Of a stretch of DNA of 52,660 nucleotides, positions 17,327 through 25,148 are shown in pieces (within the stretch, counting starts at the first letter, position 1; every line of letters begins with the position of its first letter). The stretch is from an uncultured Muribaculum sp. (GTDB taxonomy: Bacteria; Bacteroidota; Bacteroidia; Bacteroidales; Muribaculaceae). A program made the translations under genes and the position numbers. Under the pieces are notes generated by a model, which saw nothing but the letters and a program-made list of their open reading frames with translations, searched no databases and was not told the origin of the DNA. The stretch spans positions 1 through 52,660 of the forward strand of contig CAJTSK010000017.1 of the NCBI GenBank assembly GCA_910578835.1, in the 5' to 3' direction.

Positions 17327-17334
17327 CAAATTTA
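17327..17334 (-). promoter_or_regulatory. Candidate -7 box for the fimbrial operon
   Basis: TAAATTTG on the minus strand matches the Bacteroidetes TAnnTTTG consensus. There is no TTG at the usual distance, so activation by a regulator is likely if this is the promoter. Confidence 0.4.
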
Positions 17335-17379
17335 GCGTCAGGTCATCCTTAGACACTTACACTGCTGCCAAAAAACAGC

Positions 17380-17465
17380 TTGTCACCGGGTAAAGCAATG
17401 GACAACATAACAAACAATAGATTGTCATTAGGTAAATCAATGATTGTCAAAACGTAAATATCCAC
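17380..17465. repeat. Three direct repeats, candidate operator
   Basis: Units starting at 17380, 17422 and 17444 share TTGTCAnnnnGTAAAnnnAT; units 1 and 2 agree in TTGTCA, GGTAAA and CAATG, unit 3 less. Offsets of 42 and 22 bases are close to whole helical turns, as expected for binding on one face of the DNA. They lie 46-137 bases upstream of the candidate fimbrial -7 box. Confidence 0.5.
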
Positions 17466-17532
17466 TTAATATCAGCACATTAGACTGCAACACCATTAAA
17501 GCGCCGATATACCTGCGGTCAAGTTATTTTGT

Positions 17533-17540
17533 TATCTTTG
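17533..17540 (+). promoter_or_regulatory. Candidate -7 box for the AraC-type regulator
   Basis: TATCTTTG fits TAnnTTTG and lies 57 bases before the ATG at 17598. No good -33 box. Confidence 0.5.
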
Positions 17541-17597
17541 TAATTAGACATTATTAAACAAGCTCTTAATCATGACTTGGCAAACTCCTCGTTTATT

Positions 17598-18743
17598 ATG
17601 ATGGAAACTATTCTACAGACCGTTCTCTGCGTTTCATCCACCGTCTGCCTGTGGAGCGCCTTTCTGTTGGCATACAATTGGCAAGGAGTCAGACAGCGCC
17701 GATGGCTGTCATCGGTATTGTTTTTGTGGGGTCTGGCATGGGGATGTCGCGCATATGGACTTATTTTCGGCAACACAGCACCCATATATGAGCGGGTTCT
17801 TACACCGGAATTGATTCTTGTTGCAATTATTGCAGGTTTTACATTTCTTGTATGGCCGATTGCGGTATTAAATGCACCGAAAGTCAAGCTACGCCGGTTA
17901 TTATTGTTCTGTCTTCCTTTTATCCTTTGCGTGACCATATATTACGGGACAATCGGAGTGTTCGGTCTCAGACAATTCAACTTTACGTCGCTTCATGAAG
18001 TAGGGACTCACATATCATACTTCTCGGTATGGTTCAGGCTTGTCATGTGTGCCTGCCTGCTTGGCTATCTGGTATTCACCATAAAAATTATAATCTGCTA
18101 TATCGGCGACTACAACCGCTATGTCGAGGAAAACTATTCTGAATATGAAAAGTACACAATCAAATGGATGCGCACATACTTGATAGGACTGATGGCTATC
18201 ACCGTGCTTTTCTTCATAAACCTATGTTTTGCGTCCTACACGACATTTCTATGTCACAACATTGTAGCTTGCATTTTTCTCGCCTGGCTCACTGCAAAAG
18301 TAATGGTGTATAATACGCCCTATGTCGCGGATATCAACGATTATGTCGTTCCGGAAATGCCCAAGACCGAGGGCGAGGATTTCAACAGCCGGTTCAGCAC
18401 CTATAAACAGCAGATAGAGATATGGATGGCTAATGAGCGTCCATATCTCAGTACCGACTTCAATCTAAAAAATGTGATGACTCATTTTAGACTGAACCGC
18501 ACTTATGCATCTAAAATATTCAATGAAGGTTTTGGCAAGAGCTTCATACTTGTCGTCAGGGAGTACAGGATAGAATATGCAAAGAAAATTATTGACAACA
18601 ATCCTGCCATTTCCATGTCGGAAGTCGCCCATCTATGCGGATACTCCACCGCCCAGGCTTTCCATAAGGCATTTGTCGACTGCAACAACGGACTTACCCC
18701 AAAAAGATACTCACAAGCCAAGACCTCTTCCCTCAAGAAATAA
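17598..18743 (+). CDS. Membrane-anchored AraC-family transcriptional regulator
   Basis: 381 residues from ATG 17598; a TTG seven codons earlier is also in frame but is less likely. The first about 230 residues hold six to seven hydrophobic helices (METILQTVLCVSSTVCLWSAFLLAYNW onwards). The last about 100 residues are an AraC-type double HTH: FNLKNVMTHFRLNRTYASKIF, then SMSEVAHLCGYSTAQAFHKAF and GLTPKRYSQ, which matches the family's closing motif. Membrane-bound AraC proteins occur in Bacteroidetes and presumably sense an envelope signal. Because it is divergent from the fimbrial operon and shares its control region, I infer that it regulates that operon. Confidence 0.82.
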   Translation: MMETILQTVLCVSSTVCLWSAFLLAYNWQGVRQRRWLSSVLFLWGLAWGCRAYGLIFGNTAPIYERVLTPELILVAIIAGFTFLVWPIAVLNAPKVKLRRLLLFCLPFILCVTIYYGTIGVFGLRQFNFTSLHEVGTHISYFSVWFRLVMCACLLGYLVFTIKIIICYIGDYNRYVEENYSEYEKYTIKWMRTYLIGLMAITVLFFINLCFASYTTFLCHNIVACIFLAWLTAKVMVYNTPYVADINDYVVPEMPKTEGEDFNSRFSTYKQQIEIWMANERPYLSTDFNLKNVMTHFRLNRTYASKIFNEGFGKSFILVVREYRIEYAKKIIDNNPAISMSEVAHLCGYSTAQAFHKAFVDCNNGLTPKRYSQAKTSSLKK

Positions 18744-19214
18744 TGGCGCAGAGGCGGCGTGTTTTAAGAGCGCGTTCCTTAAAATTTCGGGGTCGTAGTG
18801 GCGGCGAATTTTGAGCAGATTTTGCGAGTCGAAGAAGGAACGATGCGGGCATCGTGACTGATGAGATCTCGCAAAATACGCCAAAAAGCGCCGGACAGAG
18901 GTAACTTTTAATCTGACCGGAATTGTCCGCTCCCTCCCGAGAATCTTCAGGATGTGAATGACGGATTTATTATATTTCTTTTTCAAACAGCTGTATGATT
19001 TGTAAACAAATCCAAATCAAAGCTACAAATCATAAACGGTATTTTAACATACACATTGTCCTGCTGTAAGATGAAGTTACCTATGGTCTCGCATCCTTGG
19101 GCGTATTTTGCCCCTTGTTTACAGTCACATACCTCGGTATGCTCCTTTCAACAAATGACAAAATCCACTCCAAGGCTGCGACCCCTACGACCTCAAAATT
19201 TTAAGGAACGCGCT
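18744..19214. other. Convergent intergenic stretch filled by the inverted-repeat element
   Basis: The 470 bases between the stops of two convergent genes contain no credible protein and are occupied almost entirely by the composite inverted repeat described for 18765-19217. Only 18744-18764 lies outside it. Confidence 0.7.
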
Positions 19215-19217
19215 CTA
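18765..19217. repeat. Composite inverted repeat with a nested stem-loop in each arm
   Basis: The outer ends are inverted copies of AGAGCGCGTTCCTTAAAATT (from 18767 rightward and from 19216 leftward). The similarity continues inward for about 130 bases in each arm, with shared blocks GGTCGTAG, GATTTTG, AAGGA, GTGACTG, GCAAAATACGCC and GGTAACTT. Each arm folds alike. The left arm pairs ATTTTGCGAG with CTCGCAAAAT, enclosing ACGATGC/GCATCGT (18840-18846 and 18849-18855). The right arm, read on the minus strand, pairs ATTTTGTC with GGCAAAAT and CATACC with GGTATG (19128-19141). The stems differ in sequence but keep pairing. A further 10-base palindrome (18995-19004 with 19024-19033) sits in the centre. 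The right end supplies the stop codon of the 19215 gene. Confidence 0.7.
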
Positions 19218-20657
19218 AATCCTTGACTGGATGAATTTGTCGAGATCAGTCTCTTTCGACAGGTTCAGACGGGAGCGCAGACGTGAACGGGAGGTGGCGA
19301 GGCTATCTCTTGATATGCCAAGAGCAAGGGCTATCTCTTCATTCCTCCTATTCAGGGCTATCAGCATACAGAGCAGCTCATTGCCTACGGTCAGATTAGG
19401 AAATTCACGTCGCAGCCTGTCGATAAACCCGGGGTGCAGATTATTGAAATCCTTGCGGAAACGCAATTCATCTTCCTTTTCGAGCAATATCGTGGAGAGT
19501 ATCTCCTGACGTTTATTCTCATCGATATTGTCGGAAACAGTGTGCTTCAATTCCTCAATCCTGGCATTAAGTGCTATACGCTCCGAAATAAGATTGTCCA
19601 GATTCTGCTGTATAAGCATTAACTGCCGCTTGTTATATCGGATACGCATAAGACTGAATACAGTCAACCCAACTACAAGCAAAGCCGCGATGACCGATAT
19701 AAATACTATTCGTTGCTGCTTTGTGTGCAAGCTGCTTTCCAGTATCGACTTGTCATGTTTAAGCTGCGATGTGCGGTATTTGAAATCCATCGCGAGGAAA
19801 AGGTCGTTCTGACGACGATGAAATATCGTATCATGGAGAGCCGCAGCTTCCGTGTATATATCAAAGAGCTTACGGTCGCCTGCCGCGGCATAGGACTGAG
19901 CCAGTAGTTGCAACGCCCACTCAACACTTTCCGTATCGCCTTGCTCCCGAAATAATTCCAATGATTGTTCCATCAACTCCCGTCCTCTCTTATAATCACC
20001 AAGAAGCACATCGGCGCGACCTATCAGGAATCTATTTGTAGCAGCATCGGTATATGTCAATTTACCCTCTTCAGAATGTTCGGCAATTATACGTTCAAGC
20101 GTAGCTTTTGCCACCGGGATGGAATCGGGTGAGAAATCAGGATTTTCAATATAAAACCATGCGAGGTTCTCAATCTGCTTTTCTACGGCTCTTTTGCGAA
20201 AACCGTCTTCATCAATCCTTTCACAGAGCTCTTTGGCACGGCGCAGGCATATAACCACAGAGTCAGGCTGATTGCTCAAATTATATATAATACTCCTCAT
20301 GCCCCATAAATCCGGAAGCCGCGACGGAGCCTTATCCTCAGCAAAAGCAATTGCACGTGAATTCAACTGTTTTGCCTCCTCAAACAAGCCGATACGGGTA
20401 TATAAATTTGAGAGATTGCCAAGAAACATCACCGCGCCATCAGGATTGATACTGTCAGCAGGCATAGCGGACAATGCATCATTTGCCTCCTGGAGAAGCT
20501 TCATACCCTCCATATACTTGCCTTTGCGACACAGTGAACGCCCCTGCTCTGACAATTCTTCAAACGAAGTGGAAGCAGGCAGTTGTGTTTCAGGTGTATT
20601 ACACGCACCGAATACCAACAGCACCAAGCATACGAAATATAATAGGCGTGTCCTCAT
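19215..20657 (-). CDS. TPR lipoprotein/membrane regulator with C-terminal HTH
   Basis: 480 residues: a signal with FGAC (lipobox-like, Cys19), TPR helices over about residues 35-290 (GKYMEGMKLLQEANDAL, GLFEEAKQLNSRAIAFAED), one transmembrane helix at about 320-343 (VFISVIAALLVVGLTVFSL), a coiled coil to about 400, and a LuxR-like HTH at the end (NEEIALALGISRDSLATSRS). It would sense something in the periplasm and bind DNA or another regulator inside. The divergent exopolysaccharide operon is a natural target. The TAG stop (19215-19217) lies inside the outer repeat of the neighbouring inverted-repeat element, so the last residues may have been remodelled by that element. Confidence 0.75.
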   Translation of the reverse strand: MRTRLLYFVCLVLLVFGACNTPETQLPASTSFEELSEQGRSLCRKGKYMEGMKLLQEANDALSAMPADSINPDGAVMFLGNLSNLYTRIGLFEEAKQLNSRAIAFAEDKAPSRLPDLWGMRSIIYNLSNQPDSVVICLRRAKELCERIDEDGFRKRAVEKQIENLAWFYIENPDFSPDSIPVAKATLERIIAEHSEEGKLTYTDAATNRFLIGRADVLLGDYKRGRELMEQSLELFREQGDTESVEWALQLLAQSYAAAGDRKLFDIYTEAAALHDTIFHRRQNDLFLAMDFKYRTSQLKHDKSILESSLHTKQQRIVFISVIAALLVVGLTVFSLMRIRYNKRQLMLIQQNLDNLISERIALNARIEELKHTVSDNIDENKRQEILSTILLEKEDELRFRKDFNNLHPGFIDRLRREFPNLTVGNELLCMLIALNRRNEEIALALGISRDSLATSRSRLRSRLNLSKETDLDKFIQSRI

Positions 20658-20661
20658 ATCG

Positions 20662-20669
20662 CAAAGTTA
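20662..20669 (-). promoter_or_regulatory. -7 box immediately before the TPR regulator's ATG
   Basis: TAACTTTG on the minus strand ends five bases before the start codon (20657). A start about 6-7 bases downstream would fall on or next to the ATG, giving a leaderless or nearly leaderless mRNA. Confidence 0.5.
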
Positions 20670-20743
20670 GTAAAATTTCAGAAATACAGTACACAAATGA
20701 CTCAACTGTGGAGTCAAGTGTGGGGATTTATGATGTCACAGAG

Positions 20744-20773
20744 TTGTGTATTGCAAAAGGTTTTGTAATTTTG
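20744..20773 (+). promoter_or_regulatory. Promoter of the exopolysaccharide locus GT2 gene
   Basis: TTG at 20744-20746 and TAATTTTG at 20766-20773 are 19 bases apart. The expected start near 20780 excludes the upstream GTG at 20746 as start codon and supports the GTG at 20800. Confidence 0.65.
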
Positions 20774-20799
20774 CAGAGCAAAAGAAAAAGAGATTATCC

Positions 20800-21981
20800 G
20801 TGACACAATATATAAATCCAGACACCACACTACCGCTTGTGTTTGCCTGTCTCGCCATGGCAATAGCCATCGTTGAACTCACGGCATATCTCCCGCGCGT
20901 GACAAGACTGTCGAGAGCGGTAAAAAAGCAGGACAATACCCCATTGGCGGCAAGCGGCTATCCAAAGACTTCGATAGTGGTATATTGTCACAACGATGCC
21001 AAGGGCGTGGCATCGCTCCTGCCGTCGCTGCTTGACCAGGACTTCCCTGAAGAATATGAGATAATCGTGGTAAATGACGGACGCGACCATGCCACCGAGG
21101 CGCTCATCAACTCTCAAGAAGAGGGTGACGTAAAAATCTATCACACATTCACCCCCGGCGACACACGCAACCTCTCCCGAAAAAAGCTCGCCCTAACGCT
21201 CGGAATAAAAGCGGCGGCTCACGATGTAATCGTGCATGTCACCTCATTGACCCGCGTACCGTCGGCACAATGGCTAAGATACATGACCGCGCCATTTATC
21301 GACAGAAGCATAGATGTGGCTATCGGATATGCGACCGTAGCCGAAAACGGAGGCAATCGTTCGCGCACCCGCGATGATGACAGGCTGATTGACAGCGTCC
21401 ACTATCTGTCATCGGCACTCTGCGGCAAAGCGTGCCGTGGCGACGGCAACAACCTCGCCTACCGCAAGAGCCGCTTTTTTGCCATAAAGGGATTCAGCAA
21501 TAGCATCAACCTCCATTACGGCGACGATGACATATTTGTAGCTGACGCCTCGACCTCCGACAATACGGCAGTGGTAGTTGCCACCCCCTCTCATGCCGTG
21601 ACCGTAAGCGACAATCCGGCAACCGACTACATGTACAGCAAGCTGCGCCACGCATTCACGGCAAAGTTTGCCGGCACGCGCCAGCATCTGTACTACGGCG
21701 TAGGCTCGCTCCTGCTGTGGTGTTGGCTCGCATTCAGCATCACAGCCGTCTCACTCGCCCCGGTCAATCCCGTCGTAACAGGCATTGTAGCGATAGCCGC
21801 CCTTTCCCTGTGGATACCTGTGATGATTGCCTGGAACAACGCGGCAAAAGCCCTGCAGAGCCGCAGGTTTCTGTTTTCAGCACCCGTATTCCTTATGTTG
21901 CGTCCCCTCCTCAACTTCGTTTACTTACTGAAAAGCAAGAAGATACACGATGCACAATATGCATGGCAGTCAACCAATTGA
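20800..21981 (+). CDS. GT2-family membrane glycosyltransferase
   Basis: 393 residues from GTG 20800 (MTQYINPDTTLPLVF). One N-terminal membrane helix precedes a GT-A domain with EYEIIVVNDGRDHATEALI, where the family's first Asp sits, and YGDDDIFVADAS further on. Three hydrophobic helices close the protein (about residues 305-380). Members add a sugar from a nucleotide donor, at the inner membrane, to a lipid carrier or growing chain. It opens the exopolysaccharide locus and could prime or extend the repeat unit. A frame extension to 20746 is ruled out by the promoter position. GC content is higher than in the rest of the locus. Confidence 0.8.
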   Translation: MTQYINPDTTLPLVFACLAMAIAIVELTAYLPRVTRLSRAVKKQDNTPLAASGYPKTSIVVYCHNDAKGVASLLPSLLDQDFPEEYEIIVVNDGRDHATEALINSQEEGDVKIYHTFTPGDTRNLSRKKLALTLGIKAAAHDVIVHVTSLTRVPSAQWLRYMTAPFIDRSIDVAIGYATVAENGGNRSRTRDDDRLIDSVHYLSSALCGKACRGDGNNLAYRKSRFFAIKGFSNSINLHYGDDDIFVADASTSDNTAVVVATPSHAVTVSDNPATDYMYSKLRHAFTAKFAGTRQHLYYGVGSLLLWCWLAFSITAVSLAPVNPVVTGIVAIAALSLWIPVMIAWNNAAKALQSRRFLFSAPVFLMLRPLLNFVYLLKSKKIHDAQYAWQSTN

Positions 21982-22067
21982 CCAGGCATTCAAAAAATGT
22001 TAAATTAGGATAATAAAGCAGCTTACCACCACGTTATAATACAATATGACATCAAGATAACAGGAAC

Positions 22068-22874
22068 ATGAAATTATTAAAACACCTTATCGCCGGCACA
22101 CTGCTCCTTGCATTTGGTGCCTGTACCACTTCAAAAACCTCTCTTCCATATTTTGAAGATATCAAGTCGCTGCAAATGGGAGAAATACCCTCGTCAGATT
22201 ACGCGATAAAAATCATCCCCGACGACGAGTTGATGATTACCGTGACCTCGCTTGTCCCTGAGGCGACACTTGAATACAACCTTCCGCTCATCAACCCGGC
22301 GACATCCACTACCCTCCTCACCACCACCCAGCCGCGCACACTCACCTACCGTGTTGACAAGGCGGGCGACATCAATTTTCCCCAGCTCGGCATACTCCAT
22401 GTCGAAGGGCTTACCACTGAGCAGCTTACCCAGCTTATCACAAAGCGCATCAGCGAAGATGTCCAGGATCCATATGTAAAGGTTGAGCTTGCCAATTTCC
22501 GCGTCAATGTGCTTGGCGAGGTAGAACGTCCCGGCGCATACAATGTCACCCGTGAGCGTTACACTGTACTTGACGCCCTTGCCGACGCCGGTGACCTCAC
22601 CGAATACGGCGAGCGAAACAATGTGCTTATTATCCGCGAAGTAGACGGAAAGCGTGTATTTTATCACGTCAACCTCAACAACTCCGACCTGATGTCACAG
22701 CCCTACTTCTATCTACAGCAAAACGACGTAATCTATGTCGAGCCTAACGCCATCAGAAAAGATGTCGCCACTTACAACCAGAACAATTCATTCAAGGTGC
22801 AGGTGGTAAGCGCAATAGTTAGCGCCTGCTCTGTAGTGGCATCACTCTGTATAGCTCTGTTCATTAACAAATAA
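22068..22874 (+). CDS. Wza-like polysaccharide export lipoprotein
   Basis: 268 residues with a lipoprotein signal (AFGACTT, Cys19), a Poly_export domain over about residues 40-150 (YAIKIIPDDELMITV, YRVDKAGDINFPQLGILHVEGLTTEQL) and an SLBB domain over about 150-225 (VNVLGEVERPGAYNVTRERYTVLDALADAGDL). A hydrophobic C-terminal helix (VVSAIVSACSVVASLCIALFI) would complete the outer-membrane pore. It exports the polysaccharide made by the downstream genes, working with the Wzz/kinase-like protein that starts 13 bases later. Confidence 0.9.
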   Translation: MKLLKHLIAGTLLLAFGACTTSKTSLPYFEDIKSLQMGEIPSSDYAIKIIPDDELMITVTSLVPEATLEYNLPLINPATSTTLLTTTQPRTLTYRVDKAGDINFPQLGILHVEGLTTEQLTQLITKRISEDVQDPYVKVELANFRVNVLGEVERPGAYNVTRERYTVLDALADAGDLTEYGERNNVLIIREVDGKRVFYHVNLNNSDLMSQPYFYLQQNDVIYVEPNAIRKDVATYNQNNSFKVQVVSAIVSACSVVASLCIALFINK

Positions 22875-22886
22875 CCTCCCGCAATC

Positions 22887-25145
22887 ATGAGAGAAGAAAA
22901 AAAATCATTAGGTGACCGCATTCACTTTTATATATCCAAATGGAAATACTTTGCAGTTTCAATAGTTGCATGTCTAATACTTGGCGGATTGATTTCATAT
23001 ATAAAATCTCCAATATATGAAATTGACGCAAATGTACTCATTACCGACAATGATACTCAGAGTGACTTTCTTCGCAGCTTCAGCATGGCTGATATGTTTG
23101 GAGGAAAAGCAAGTGCGGATGAAGAGCTACTTCTCATATCATCATATTCTCTATTCAATGATGTTGTAAAGCAATACGACATAAATAAGGTTTATATTAT
23201 AAAGAAAAATCTTCTAAAACGGATTAGAGCATATGAGGACACCCCTGTAAAAATCGAATGTGATAATTCAATTCCTGACACCCTCAGCTCCCAATTAATA
23301 TTCAAGGTAAAAATAAACGACAAGGGACTTGCAAAAATTACAGGAAAAGATAAAAACGGTACATTCATAGAAATAAAAGACAAGCATCTTCCTCTCTCGC
23401 TTTCAACTATATATGGCAAGTTCCGATTTGACACAACCGAATATTACGACAAAGATGAATCGTTAAACATAGCCATATTACTTGAGAGTTATGCAGCTGC
23501 GACAGAAAAACTACAAAAGCTAATAGAATGCTATATTCCAAGCAGAAAAGCCAATGTCATCACTGTATCAATGAAGTGTACAGACAAAGATTATGCAAAA
23601 AAGATAGTAAATACCATAGTTGATGAATATAATTTACGAGGCATTGAAGACACTCGTAACAGAAACCAGATTACAGCCGGATTTATCGACGTGCGCTTGA
23701 ATGAAATAGCCAATGAGCTTAACTCTACAGAAATAGCTGTTGAAAACTATAAAAATGACAATAATATTATTGACCTCGTTGCCGATGCACAATATATCTT
23801 CACGAAAAAAGGCACCATTGATGAGGCACTTGTCACGGCAGAGACTGAATATGAGATTCTCGAAATGACGCGAGAGCTCATGAACGACCCGGCTCACAGG
23901 TATCAGCTTATTCCAACTCCATATGGAGCAGAAGCGGCTGTAGCGGCAATTGAAGAATACAACAAGCTTGTGCTTGAACGCATGAAGCTTGAAAACAACG
24001 CCAAGACCAACAACAACGCCGCCCTGCGCACAATCTCAGGACAGCTCGACGCGATGCGCGAAAACATCAATGCCACGCTCGACCGCTCGCTCGCATCGGC
24101 ACGCGTGAAGCTCCACGACCTCCGCGAGCAGATGAACGAAAGCGACACACGCCTTGGCAAACTTCCTCGTCAAGAGCGAGAATTTCTTAACATAAAGCGT
24201 CAACAAATAGTAAAGGAAAACCTATATCTCTTCCTGCTAAAACAACGTGAAGAGACTTCATTACGTATAGCTAACTCTATCCCGAAAGGAACAATCATTG
24301 ACAAAGCTTATGCACTGACCAAACCGATTAACATGGGCCCCGCAATGATATTGTTTATTGCCTTAGTCTTTGGAGTCATGCTTCCGATTGCCTTTTTCTA
24401 CATCAAAGATGCGCTGAAAAGCAAGATTATATCAAAGAAAGATATTGAAAAGATAACAGATACTCCGATAATTGGCGAAATCAGCAATCTGCCTAAAAAT
24501 AGCCTCATTATCAATGATACGCAACACGAGTCTATCCAGAGACAGCTAAAAAGCCTTTGCGCCAACATTCAATTTCTAACCAACAGCAATAAGAAAGTAA
24601 TTGCTCTGACTTCTCTTCAAGACGGAGACGGCAAATCATTTATTGCAGTAAATCTCGCCAATAGATTTGCGCAGCAAGGGAAAAAAGTTGTTCTTGTAGA
24701 GCTTGATATGTGCAACTGCACAATTGCAGACATGCTTAATGTATCAACAAGTAAAGAGCTGTCTCATTATCTTTATTCAGATGATGTTAAGGTCAATGAT
24801 GTAATAACTAAAGTCAATATTGGCAATAATAGCTTTGACGCAATTATCGCAGGTGAGACACCGACTAATTATGCGCCAATTGCTTCTGAACGCGTTGAAT
24901 CTTTGCTTGATGAACTTCGCAAAACTTACGACTATATTATTATTGACGGATTCTCGATTAAGAATGATAATGATGCAATAATTCTTTCCAAGATTTGCGA
25001 TATGATTTTATTCGTCTGCCGTTCTAAACACACATCAATCAATAATGTAAAAAAGATAAACTCAATCCGTAAAATATCTGAATTTAAAAAAATTGGCATT
25101 ATCGCCAATGGGACAACGCATTATAAGAGTCTTGAAAAACAATAG
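22887..25145 (+). CDS. Wzz/BY-kinase-like chain-length protein with degenerate ATPase motifs
   Basis: 752 residues: transmembrane helix about 22-42, a long coiled-coil periplasmic part, a second helix about 485-508, then a cytoplasmic P-loop domain. The Walker A (QDGDGKS, K583) is present, but the Walker A' region reads VVLVELDMC (Glu605 in place of the first Asp) and the Walker B region IIIDGFS (Asp687 without the following x-Pro). There is one Tyr (THYKSLEKQ) in the tail instead of the usual Tyr cluster. Intact relatives phosphorylate their own tail to control chain length. Here chain-length control is likely, while kinase activity is doubtful. Bases about 23990-24170 are near 60% GC within a gene otherwise near 35%. 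Confidence 0.8.
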   Translation: MREEKKSLGDRIHFYISKWKYFAVSIVACLILGGLISYIKSPIYEIDANVLITDNDTQSDFLRSFSMADMFGGKASADEELLLISSYSLFNDVVKQYDINKVYIIKKNLLKRIRAYEDTPVKIECDNSIPDTLSSQLIFKVKINDKGLAKITGKDKNGTFIEIKDKHLPLSLSTIYGKFRFDTTEYYDKDESLNIAILLESYAAATEKLQKLIECYIPSRKANVITVSMKCTDKDYAKKIVNTIVDEYNLRGIEDTRNRNQITAGFIDVRLNEIANELNSTEIAVENYKNDNNIIDLVADAQYIFTKKGTIDEALVTAETEYEILEMTRELMNDPAHRYQLIPTPYGAEAAVAAIEEYNKLVLERMKLENNAKTNNNAALRTISGQLDAMRENINATLDRSLASARVKLHDLREQMNESDTRLGKLPRQEREFLNIKRQQIVKENLYLFLLKQREETSLRIANSIPKGTIIDKAYALTKPINMGPAMILFIALVFGVMLPIAFFYIKDALKSKIISKKDIEKITDTPIIGEISNLPKNSLIINDTQHESIQRQLKSLCANIQFLTNSNKKVIALTSLQDGDGKSFIAVNLANRFAQQGKKVVLVELDMCNCTIADMLNVSTSKELSHYLYSDDVKVNDVITKVNIGNNSFDAIIAGETPTNYAPIASERVESLLDELRKTYDYIIIDGFSIKNDNDAIILSKICDMILFVCRSKHTSINNVKKINSIRKISEFKKIGIIANGTTHYKSLEKQ

Positions 25146-25148
25146 ACC

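Larger units (their letters stand above)
17233..17576. promoter_or_regulatory. Divergent regulatory region, fimbrial operon / AraC-type regulator
   Basis: About 340 bases between the fimbrial operon (leftward) and the AraC-type gene (rightward). It contains a minus-strand -7 box TAAATTTG (17327-17334), which would give the fimbrial mRNA a leader of about 105 bases, a plus-strand -7 box TATCTTTG (17533-17540), and three direct repeats at 17380, 17422 and 17444. Neither promoter has a convincing -33 box, which fits activator dependence. Confidence 0.55.

Noticed and set aside
18711..18986. 91-residue minus-strand open frame
   Set aside because: It lies wholly across the end of the AraC gene and the left arm of the inverted repeat; the conserved changes preserve base pairing rather than codons.
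21982..22067. Invertible promoter for the exopolysaccharide locus
   Set aside because: No flanking inverted repeats or nearby invertase were found; only AT-rich spacer sequence.
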